From: Kangiella geojedonensis
GTDB lineage: Bacteria; Pseudomonadota; Gammaproteobacteria; Enterobacterales; Kangiellaceae
Assembly (NCBI RefSeq): GCF_000981765.1
Contig: NZ_CP010975.1
Coordinates: 620,001 to 684,000 of the forward strand
Direction of reading: 5' to 3'
DNA: 64,000 bases
In this document: in pieces, positions 43,725-51,492 of the stretch
Numbering within the stretch: position 1 is the first letter of the stretch
How the letters are laid out: each line of letters begins with the position of its first letter
The notes under the pieces: generated by a model
What the model saw: only the letters and a program-made list of their open reading frames with translations
Databases searched by the model: none
What the model was told of the DNA's origin: nothing
Program-made: the position numbers and the translations under genes

Positions 43725-45402
43725 GTTACCAGCGTTTGTCCCGTTCTTTATTGGCGCACTGATTGCTTTAGTCACTACCGGAAAGGTTCGTCAGGCGGTG
43801 TTATTAATCACACCAGTGTTGAGCGGCCTGCATTTATTGACCGTGCCAGTGGGGACCATATTAAGCTTTAGTTTCCTCAACTTTGAACTCGAAGTCTTTG
43901 AAGTCGATAAGCTGAGCCTGTTATTTGGTTATATTTTCCACATTGCAGCCTTTATCTGCATGCTATTCGCTTTGCACGTTAAAGATACGTTGCAACAAGT
44001 CAGTGGCTTATTGTACGCCGGTAGTGCTATTGGAGCCGTGTTTGCCGGGGACTTGATAACCCTGTTTATCTTCTGGGAATTGCTAGCCGTTACCTCAGTC
44101 TTTTTGATTTGGGCGCGACGCACTGAGCGAGCTTATATTGCAGGCCTTCGTTATTTAATCATTCAAGTCCTATCGGGCGTGGTGTTATTAGTCGGAATTG
44201 TGTTCTACGCCTATAAGCACCAGTCGATTAACTTCGAGTTTATTGGCCTAAATGATACCGCGAGTTGGTTAATCTTTATCGCCTTTGGTATCAAGTGTGC
44301 CTTCCCGATGTTGCACAACTGGTTAACTGATGCGTACCCAGAAGCAACACCAACGGGTACGGTTTTCTTGAGTGCTTTCACCACGAAGGTTGCCGTGTAT
44401 GCACTGGCTCGCGCTTACCCGGGCACTGAGTTATTGGTTTATATTGGCGTTATCATGGCGTGCTTCCCAATCTTCTTCGCGGTTATTGAGAATGACCTGC
44501 GTCGTGTATTGGCTTACAGCATGATTAACCAGATTGGTTTCATGGTGGTGGGTATCGGTATTGGTACAGCCCTAGCGGTTAACGGTGCCGTATCTCACGC
44601 GTTCAACGATATCCTGTTTAAAGGTCTGCTATTCATGTCGATGGGTGCCGTCTTGCACATGACCGGTAAAATCGATGGTTCAAGGCTTGGTGGTCTCTAC
44701 AAGACCATGCCAAAGACCGCGATTTTATGTATGGTTGGTGCCGCCTCTATTTCCGCTTTCCCGCTATTTAGTGGTTTCGTCAGTAAGTCGATGGTGATGT
44801 CGGCTGCGCTGAATAACGGTTATGGCTGGGCCTGGTTACTGTTGTTATTCTCAGCGGCGGGTGTGTTCCACCATGCGGGTATCAAGATTCCGTATTTTGC
44901 ATTCTTTGCGCATGACTCTGGTATTCGTACTTCAGAGCCACCTAAGAATATGCTGTTTGCGATGAGTATTGCGGCTGTTTTGTGTGTTGCGATTGGTGTT
45001 TACCCGCAGGCGCTGTACAGCCTGTTACCATTCGATACAGGGTATAATCCTTATGATGCGACTCACGTATTAACACAAACTCAGCTTCTGTTCTTCTCGG
45101 CACTGGCCTTCGTGTGGTTGAACTTACGCAATATGTACCCACCCGAGTTGCCGTCGGTTAACTTGGATATTGATTGGTTCTACCGTCGATTATTCCCAGC
45201 GATACTGACGCCATTCTTTGCTATGTTCTGGGCCGCTGATAGAGCCGTTCGAGGTATCTTTATGCGAGGCGTGAATGGGGTGCTTGGTTTAGTAGCGCGC
45301 CATGAGCCAGACGGTATTCTATCTAGAACACAACTATCAGGCAGTATGGTGATTTGGGTCAGTATACTGTTGGCCGTATTTTTGATATTGAGCTTTTGGT
45401 AG
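43711..45402 (+). CDS. Third antiporter-like subunit (NuoN/MrpD type)
   Basis: A 563-residue protein with about 15 helices: glutamate in LITLFIFWELLAVTSVF, lysine in FGIKCAFPMLHNWLTDAYPE, then LSAFTTKVAVYALARA and DLRRVLAYSMINQIGFM. So it too has the proton-path residues. It is longer than MrpD, with an extra C-terminal segment holding an amphipathic stretch (YRRLFPAILTPFFAMFW) before a final helix. GGAGG lies 6 bases before the ATG. It ends the operon at a strong terminator. Confidence 0.87.
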   Translation: MWMPELPAFVPFFIGALIALVTTGKVRQAVLLITPVLSGLHLLTVPVGTILSFSFLNFELEVFEVDKLSLLFGYIFHIAAFICMLFALHVKDTLQQVSGLLYAGSAIGAVFAGDLITLFIFWELLAVTSVFLIWARRTERAYIAGLRYLIIQVLSGVVLLVGIVFYAYKHQSINFEFIGLNDTASWLIFIAFGIKCAFPMLHNWLTDAYPEATPTGTVFLSAFTTKVAVYALARAYPGTELLVYIGVIMACFPIFFAVIENDLRRVLAYSMINQIGFMVVGIGIGTALAVNGAVSHAFNDILFKGLLFMSMGAVLHMTGKIDGSRLGGLYKTMPKTAILCMVGAASISAFPLFSGFVSKSMVMSAALNNGYGWAWLLLLFSAAGVFHHAGIKIPYFAFFAHDSGIRTSEPPKNMLFAMSIAAVLCVAIGVYPQALYSLLPFDTGYNPYDATHVLTQTQLLFFSALAFVWLNLRNMYPPELPSVNLDIDWFYRRLFPAILTPFFAMFWAADRAVRGIFMRGVNGVLGLVARHEPDGILSRTQLSGSMVIWVSILLAVFLILSFW

Positions 45403-45416
45403 AAGTGTTAACGATT

Positions 45417-45444
45417 AAAAAAGCCGGCATTCGCCGGCTTTTTT
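45417..45444. terminator. Bidirectional terminator after the mrp operon
   Basis: GCCGGC and GCCGGC (self-complementary) pair around ATTC, with A run before and T run after; serves the mrp operon and the converging exported-protein gene. Confidence 0.92.
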
Positions 45445-45463
45445 GTTGCTTGAAAAACGTAGT

Positions 45464-47557
45464 TTATTGAACAATCACGAAGTTCTCAGTTTCTGGGCAA
45501 ACACCTTCAAAGTTCACTCGATATCTCCAGTCTGCAGTTGTATCGCCAAACGGAGGGTTACCAGTTTTAAGGTAAGCTTCTGAGCGGACACAGTATTGTG
45601 GTGAAATATTGTGTTTGCGGCCACTGCCTTTCGGGTTGTCATATTCAAAAGTCTGAACATTAAAACCTTTACCAATGCCTGCGCCAAAGCCACGATGTTT
45701 GTTGGCGAAGCATGACGACGCGGATAAACAAGTTAAGTCGTTTACTTGGATTGACCCTCTGTGAACGTGATGATCAAAATATTCAGACACAGATTCTTGG
45801 TTTAGCTTTTTAACATTAGCGTTTAACCAGTTTAGTAGGTTGGTGCCAGGAACGGTAATACTGATATTGCCTGTGTTGTACGTTACCGGGTGTTTACAGT
45901 TGTCCCATTCACGAGTGTCGCGACACGTATCCATGGCAATGATAATTTCAGCTTGCGAGCTTCCACACTGGTATGGCGTTGACTGCCCATAATCCCCCCA
46001 AGGGTCACAACGTTCGCGGTGTTGAACACTGATATCTAACCAGCGACGCATTTGTGCGAGAATACCCTGAGTTCCACGATAATCTGCGAAAATCTCACTG
46101 TGATCGAAGTTGTTGTAAACGGTTGGGCGTTGATAGTTAGTCGTGGCAAAGTCTACGGCAGCCCAGTTACTTTCAGAGGTGTTTTGAACGAACTGGTTGT
46201 ACTTATCCATGACGTTTGCAGTAGTGATGCTAGCGGCAAGTCCTGGAGGCCCACCAACTTGATCGGCATTAATGGTGACCTGTAAGTTATCAAGGGTTTG
46301 TTTAAGAGAGCTTGAAGACCCTGCGGCACCATTGGCTGAGAAAATGTCGCCAATTTTTAAGCCCAGTTCCGCTTTTTTGGATTCACGCTCTTCATAGCTG
46401 TACTTTTTAGCATCAAACATAAAGACTAGATACAGCGCAGAGCCTAGGTTTGCACTACTGATAAAGTTATCGCCGCAGCGCTCACGGAAGTCCGCTTTTG
46501 CTTCGTCATCATTAGGTGATAACACCTGATTAACCAGTTGAGGGTAGATAGCATCAGTTGGTGTGTTAAGTTTCCAGAATTCGCGACGGTTTTTAACTTT
46601 TACGACAAAACGTACATGTTGCTCATCTGATACCGACTTAACGTAACGTTCTTTTTCACCGGATAACCCTAAGCTAAAGTCATCGCCAGTAAAGCCCACT
46701 TTAGCAGATGCCGATACTTCTAATAATTCTGCTAAATGACGATTATTATTGACGTAGTCAATGCCGAAAGTACTCGGCTGTAATGGCGGGTTTTGCACAA
46801 TTTCAAAGTCAGGGTGCTCAACGTTGAGACAAGTTTCTTTGAGCGCACCACGAACTAAGTCATAACCATCACCTAAAAAGAAGCGGTCTTGGTTAGTGGT
46901 AGTGCTGAAAGTCCCAGACGTTTGCCCAGCAGGGGTATCACGAGATAGCACAGTCTTAAAGCTTTGTGCACCTGCTTGATAAGTATTGTTTTTCTGATCT
47001 AAAGTGCTTAAGAAACTGTATTTGGAGTATAGATTAGGCTTGGGTTTGTAGTTAACAATCATTTTGTTGCTATAACGATAGCTACTACAGCCTTTAGAGT
47101 TACAAGAACGTACGCGATGGCGCTTGATCTTCTTACCAGCAGATTCTGTAAAGTATTTGCTACTGCCGTATCCGTCATATACCTTAGACCAGCTGCCATT
47201 ATTAGTTTGGACGTATAATTCATTTCTAACTGAATAACCACCGCCATACCCAGGTTGCCAAGTCACACGATAATTGTTGTCATTAGTGTAAACGGGTGAG
47301 GTTATTGATGATGGTGTTCCGGGTGGTACGTAAGGCCCTGTTGAACCACCGCCACCGCCATCGCAGTCATCAATGGGGATAATCTCATCGACACGCTGAA
47401 TCTCATTGGGGCCGCTTAGGGGTTCGATGCAAGGCTCAATTCTTTGAAGCTCTGCTTTTTGTGTTGAAGTGACTTGCTCTTTTTCTTGTGCTTGCGTTGT
47501 GGAAATCCAAAGCAAAGGCACAAGAGACGCCACAGTTAGACATTTAAGTGTTTTCAT
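45464..47557 (-). CDS. Large exported protein with FN3-like and possible MACPF-like regions
   Basis: A 697-residue protein from the ATG at 47557, which gives a good signal peptide (cut after TTQAQ); longer starts add a non-signal N-terminus. Mature part: a short acidic and glycine-rich stretch, an FN3-like domain (about 60-145: YRVTWQPGYGG, ELYVQTNNGSWSKVYDG, KRHRVRSCNSKGCSSY), then a region whose strand pattern recalls MACPF/cytolysin-type pore formers (SASAKVGFTGDDFSLGLSGE, then FRERCGDNFISSANLGSALY). The C-terminal part has many cysteines (RERCDPW, YQCGSSQ, DTCRDTREWDNCKH, CLSASSC, QYCVRS, GVCPE). The family is not recognised with certainty. Divergent from a CadC-like regulator, which may control it. 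Confidence 0.65.
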   Translation of the reverse strand: MKTLKCLTVASLVPLLWISTTQAQEKEQVTSTQKAELQRIEPCIEPLSGPNEIQRVDEIIPIDDCDGGGGGSTGPYVPPGTPSSITSPVYTNDNNYRVTWQPGYGGGYSVRNELYVQTNNGSWSKVYDGYGSSKYFTESAGKKIKRHRVRSCNSKGCSSYRYSNKMIVNYKPKPNLYSKYSFLSTLDQKNNTYQAGAQSFKTVLSRDTPAGQTSGTFSTTTNQDRFFLGDGYDLVRGALKETCLNVEHPDFEIVQNPPLQPSTFGIDYVNNNRHLAELLEVSASAKVGFTGDDFSLGLSGEKERYVKSVSDEQHVRFVVKVKNRREFWKLNTPTDAIYPQLVNQVLSPNDDEAKADFRERCGDNFISSANLGSALYLVFMFDAKKYSYEERESKKAELGLKIGDIFSANGAAGSSSSLKQTLDNLQVTINADQVGGPPGLAASITTANVMDKYNQFVQNTSESNWAAVDFATTNYQRPTVYNNFDHSEIFADYRGTQGILAQMRRWLDISVQHRERCDPWGDYGQSTPYQCGSSQAEIIIAMDTCRDTREWDNCKHPVTYNTGNISITVPGTNLLNWLNANVKKLNQESVSEYFDHHVHRGSIQVNDLTCLSASSCFANKHRGFGAGIGKGFNVQTFEYDNPKGSGRKHNISPQYCVRSEAYLKTGNPPFGDTTADWRYRVNFEGVCPETENFVIVQ

Positions 47558-47761
47558 AGATTGTATCAACCTTATATATTTGTGAATTAGGCCGTTACAA
47601 GGTCGCATAATCTGCAAAAAGTTAGCTGATGTCGTTGTGATACTTTGTTAATTGTAATTTAATGGTAGTTTAATTGAAGAATCACAAAAATAACGATTTT
47701 ATATGTTTATCAATGAGTTGCGTTGATTAAACTTTATAGCTGAAAGAGAAGCCCCTACTTT

Positions 47762-49945
47762 ATGCCCGTAACAATCAAGATTGGGAATTGGTTCGTCTAT
47801 CCTGATAACAATAAATTACGTTTTAATGATACGGATTTTTTCATCGAGCCGTTGGCGATGGATGTATTGGTTTATTTTACTCAACACCCGGAGCAAGTGG
47901 TTAGTCGTGAACGGTTAATCGATGCGGTATGGAAAGGTCGTATCGTCGGTGACCATGCCGTTTATAGAATTATTAACAAGCTGCGTCAGACTTTGGCTAA
48001 GGATGCTGGTCAGGAATACATTAAAACTATTAGGAAAAAAGGTTATCAGTTGATTTGCTCGGTTGAGCAGATACCAGAAATCGAAAATCCCAACACCACT
48101 AATCAAGAACAAATTCTAGAGTCTCTTGATGTTGAAATTGCTACTAAAGAGCAGGAACTAGCACAGAAAGCTTCTACTGTAAAAAGCGGTAGTGGGCAGC
48201 TAATGCCGACATGGAAAAAGACAGTAAAGTGGTCATTAAGCGGCATTCTCATCACCTTGCTGAGCATTTTTGCTGTTAAGCTTTACTTTTATAGTTCAAT
48301 GACCAGCTATTACCGATCGACGCCTTTAATTACTTTAGAAGGAACCATTCGGGATCCAAGTTTTTCACCGGACGGTCAGTACATAGCCTTTAGTTATCAA
48401 GACCGGATGGGAGGTGATTGGGACCTGTATGTAGAGTCCCTTGTCGACGGTCGTTTGTATCAAATTACCGATGATATGACGGATGAACTCAAACCGACAT
48501 GGTCGCCAAGAGGCAATCAGCTAGCGTTAATGCGCTATGACAATCAACGATGTCAGATTGATATTGTTGCAGTTCCAATCGTCAATAAAGCCGCAGCGGA
48601 AGATGATTTAGCCGAAGGATCGCTGGCCGAGTGTTTTGGAGTGCTGCAACATAATGACTTGGTGTGGGCGAGTGATGGAAAACACATCTTCTATACCAGT
48701 GCAGAAACTAAGGTTTCACCTTTACAGATTTTTAAGTTGACCATTCAAACGGGAAAAGTTGAGCAGTTAACGAATTATTCTCAGGGTGAAAGCCGTGGAG
48801 CTCTTGGTATCAAATTGTCTCCAAATAATCATCGCTTAGCTATCCTACGAGATGTTAATTGGCGAGATAGTTACATTGATGTTCTTGATTTAAAAGACCT
48901 TAAAACAAAAACCGAAAGAAAACTTGTTGGTTGGAATCGTTATTTTGATTGGTCTAATGATGGTAGAGCTTTGATTTATAATAGAAATTCAAAAGAAATT
49001 GACGCCTACGATCTGTCAATGAATATTGAAAAGAATATCGCCAAAAGCGTTGAAGCGATTACATTTCCGACTTATTCACCGACTAAATCCGAGTTGGCAG
49101 TGGTCACTGGACGTAAAATTGTTGATATTGTTGCTGAAGGTTTAGGGGGCAATATCCAAGGGGAGGGAAAGCCACTCACCGTGATCTCATCAAGTTCTAT
49201 CGACAATTATGCAGAATATGCGAATACTTCCGATAAAGTCGCTTTTGTTTCTAGACGAACTGGAGAGGTTCAGGTTTGGTTAAAAAACACTGACGGTAGT
49301 GAGGTTCAGTTAACGGATTTTGAGAAAAGCTATGATATTCGACGGTTACGCTGGTCTCCAAATGATGAGGCGTTACTGTTTATTCACAACAAAACCTTAT
49401 ACCAGTTATCAGTCGGAGGAAGTAATAACGCTTTGAGGTCGATTTATCAGGCTCAAGAAGGTGAGTCAATAGAAGGCGAATCATGGACTAATGACGGGAA
49501 GGGGGTACTGGTTTCGTCAGATAAGGATGGTGATTGGCAGGTTTATCGTATGTCATTACTCGGTAGTGATGTTGAGCAAGTGACTTTTAAAGGTGGCTAT
49601 GGGGCTTTTGAATCACCGCAGGCTCGAGGGGTTTACTACCTGAAGTACCATACGCAAGGACTGTGGTATCAAGATTACAGTACTAGGCAAGAGCACATGG
49701 TTTTGGATAATGTCGATATCTTCAGCAGTAACAGTATTTATCTGAGAGAAGGTAACCTGTATTACCTATCGGATGAATTTCCTAAGATGGCCATCTATCG
49801 TTTTGATGTGAAGCAGCAAGAAAGAGAGTTTATTCAGTATTACTTTGGCTCACCTTGGCAGATATCCATTTCCCATCAAGCGGATAAATTATTATATCAA
49901 CGGAACATTCAAGCTCAGTCCTCATTAGTGCTATTGAAGCCTTGA
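47762..49945 (+). CDS. CadC/ToxR-type membrane regulator with periplasmic TolB-like propeller
   Basis: A 727-residue one-component regulator. An OmpR-type winged helix is at the N-terminus (about 5-98: LAMDVLVYFTQHPEQVVSRE, AVYRIINKLRQTLAKD, YIKTIRKKGYQL), then a linker, a single helix (about 157-180) and a large periplasmic part with repeated PD40/TolB-type blades (DPSFSPDGQYIAFSYQD, KPTWSPRGNQLALM, DWSNDGRALIY, LRWSPNDEALLFIHN, SWTNDGKGVLVSSDKDGDWQ). The propeller probably senses a periplasmic ligand or protein. The exported-protein gene lies divergently and the small peptide gene converges on it. No good ribosome site is seen before the ATG. Confidence 0.87.
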   Translation: MPVTIKIGNWFVYPDNNKLRFNDTDFFIEPLAMDVLVYFTQHPEQVVSRERLIDAVWKGRIVGDHAVYRIINKLRQTLAKDAGQEYIKTIRKKGYQLICSVEQIPEIENPNTTNQEQILESLDVEIATKEQELAQKASTVKSGSGQLMPTWKKTVKWSLSGILITLLSIFAVKLYFYSSMTSYYRSTPLITLEGTIRDPSFSPDGQYIAFSYQDRMGGDWDLYVESLVDGRLYQITDDMTDELKPTWSPRGNQLALMRYDNQRCQIDIVAVPIVNKAAAEDDLAEGSLAECFGVLQHNDLVWASDGKHIFYTSAETKVSPLQIFKLTIQTGKVEQLTNYSQGESRGALGIKLSPNNHRLAILRDVNWRDSYIDVLDLKDLKTKTERKLVGWNRYFDWSNDGRALIYNRNSKEIDAYDLSMNIEKNIAKSVEAITFPTYSPTKSELAVVTGRKIVDIVAEGLGGNIQGEGKPLTVISSSSIDNYAEYANTSDKVAFVSRRTGEVQVWLKNTDGSEVQLTDFEKSYDIRRLRWSPNDEALLFIHNKTLYQLSVGGSNNALRSIYQAQEGESIEGESWTNDGKGVLVSSDKDGDWQVYRMSLLGSDVEQVTFKGGYGAFESPQARGVYYLKYHTQGLWYQDYSTRQEHMVLDNVDIFSSNSIYLREGNLYYLSDEFPKMAIYRFDVKQQEREFIQYYFGSPWQISISHQADKLLYQRNIQAQSSLVLLKP

Positions 49946-49957
49946 CGCAACTGCGGC

Positions 49958-49978
49958 AAAGCTCAATAGCAGCTTTTT
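49958..49978. terminator. Terminator after the CadC-like gene
   Basis: AAAGCT and AGCTTT pair around CAATAGC with a T run; a short stem, so moderate confidence. It lies between the converging regulator and peptide genes. Confidence 0.55.
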
Positions 49979-49993
49979 GTTATCGTTATCGAA

Positions 49994-50182
49994 TTAACAA
50001 AAGTAACCAAATAAGCGACACATTAGGCCTCGTTCTGATGTGTCTTCTCCATCATTACCGGTAGCAGGCGGTTCATCAGCTTGGAACTGCACTGGGGCTG
50101 GTGCTGTAAATACGTCACTATTCACTGATGAAAATCCCGTACCAAGAACTAAAGCAATTAGGACTGAAATTAATAGTTTCAT
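49994..50182 (-). CDS. Small exported peptide with C-terminal two-cysteine loop
   Basis: A 62-residue protein with a signal peptide (KLLISVLIALVLG core, cut about residue 22), an acidic Pro/Glu-rich middle (QADEPPATGNDGEDTSERG) and the end GLMCRLFGYFC, where two cysteines frame a six-residue hydrophobic/aromatic ring at the very C-terminus. The start has an excellent ribosome site, AAGGAGAT, 7 bases ahead, which argues for a true gene despite the size. No family is recognised. The layout (signal, acidic spacer, terminal Cys loop) resembles a secreted signalling or antimicrobial pro-peptide, but no processing or export gene is beside it. Confidence 0.7.
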   Translation of the reverse strand: MKLLISVLIALVLGTGFSSVNSDVFTAPAPVQFQADEPPATGNDGEDTSERGLMCRLFGYFC

Positions 50183-50647
50183 TGTGTATCTCCTTCAAGT
50201 GTGGGTTGGATTCTTATTTGTATCTGTTGTTGTGTTTAGAGCTTCATGTAAGCACCAATTAGTCTAAATCTAGGGGGGAGTTTTGACTAGCTATCTTGCT
50301 TAATGTTTTTTTAATGGAAAGTTAAGGATGGGGCTTTCTGAGAGTAACGTGGGCTTGCTGGGTTATTTACTATTGTTCCGATAGTCGTGAAATAGATAAA
50401 ATTCTGAGCGTTCTTTCTCGCTAGCGCTCTGTTATAAGGTTTATCTTTGTAGCCTTTTAAGGTATTTTACATCGATTGCGTATCAAATAAGATACTGCAA
50501 GGCGGTCTCTTGTGCGGGGTACACATAAGAGCACATTTGAGCAGCCGCGACTGTTGCTGCTGGAAATGATTGACGCTATATGCTAAAAACAAGGTGAGAG
50601 ATGACCTCTTACCAGTTATTTTAATATTAATTAAGTGGGGACGGCTG
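50183..50647. other. Gene-free stretch between the small peptide gene and fadR
   Basis: About 465 bases. The left end must hold the leftward promoter of the peptide gene and the right end the fadR promoter. I see no gene, no clear terminator and no obvious FadR operator. A G7 run occurs near 50272-50278. Confidence 0.6.
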
Positions 50648-51367
50648 ATGGCTTCTACAGCTAAAGCATTAACGCCAGCAGCATTTGCTGAGCAATACAT
50701 CGTCGAGTCTATTTGGAATGGCAAGTTTCCAGCAGGCACGATTTTACCAGCTGAACGAGAGCTGGCGGAAATTATTGGGGTCACAAGAACTACGTTACGA
50801 GAAGTGTTACAACGCTTGGCTCGTGATGGTTGGTTAACGATTCAACATGGTAAGCCAACCAAGGTTAACGACATTTGGCAGTCAGCTACACTCAATGTGT
50901 TGGACACCTTGGTCACTCTAGATGATGCCGGTTCAATGACCTTGGCTGATAATTTGCTGCGTGCGAGGACATCGATTGCCAGTATTTTCTTACGTGATGC
51001 TGTGAAAAACGGTGCAGAGAAAATGTTGGACGTGTTAGCTACTTTGGATAGCGTGGGCAATACAGCGGAAGCCTATATTGATTTCGACTGGCACTTCCAC
51101 CATACCGCCACACGAGCATCTGGCAACCCTATTTATACTTTACTATTAAATGGTTTTGAGTCGGTCTATTACAAAATTGGTCGCTTCTATTTCGGCTGGG
51201 AGCAAACTCGACGTTTAGCGTATAACTATTACCGTCAGCTTGAGATCGCTATTAAAGATGAAGATGCGGATAAGGTTGTTGAGATTCTTTGGGAATATGG
51301 TCATCAAAGTGGTGATCTTTGGAATAAGGCTAAAGGCGAAATGAAGTCCTTTAGTGAAATTGGCTAA
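50648..51367 (+). CDS. fadR: Fatty acid metabolism regulator FadR
   Basis: A 239-residue GntR-family regulator that senses long-chain acyl-CoA, represses fatty acid breakdown genes and activates unsaturated fatty acid synthesis. The winged helix is almost identical to E. coli FadR: FPAGTILPAERELAEIIG, TRTTLREVLQRLARDGW, TIQHGKPTKVND. The ligand domain has ASGNPIYTLLLNGFESVY and IGRFYF. I use the ATG at 50648 (MASTAKALTPAAF); upstream in-frame codons lack conservation. It lies just before a VolA-type lipase gene, a functional neighbour. Confidence 0.96.
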   Translation: MASTAKALTPAAFAEQYIVESIWNGKFPAGTILPAERELAEIIGVTRTTLREVLQRLARDGWLTIQHGKPTKVNDIWQSATLNVLDTLVTLDDAGSMTLADNLLRARTSIASIFLRDAVKNGAEKMLDVLATLDSVGNTAEAYIDFDWHFHHTATRASGNPIYTLLLNGFESVYYKIGRFYFGWEQTRRLAYNYYRQLEIAIKDEDADKVVEILWEYGHQSGDLWNKAKGEMKSFSEIG

Positions 51368-51492
51368 TATCCAGCTGGTAAGTCCACTTGCCAATAGGGG
51401 GCTTTACAGAGTAGGATTAGATCAATTTTTTATATAAACATAACTATCGGTTAAAAGCCGTATAAAACGTTTCACTAGAACGGGAGTTAGAA

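Noticed and set aside
50467-50784. 105-codon minus-strand frame over the fadR start
   Set aside because: It is antisense to the conserved FadR N-terminus and has no protein features.
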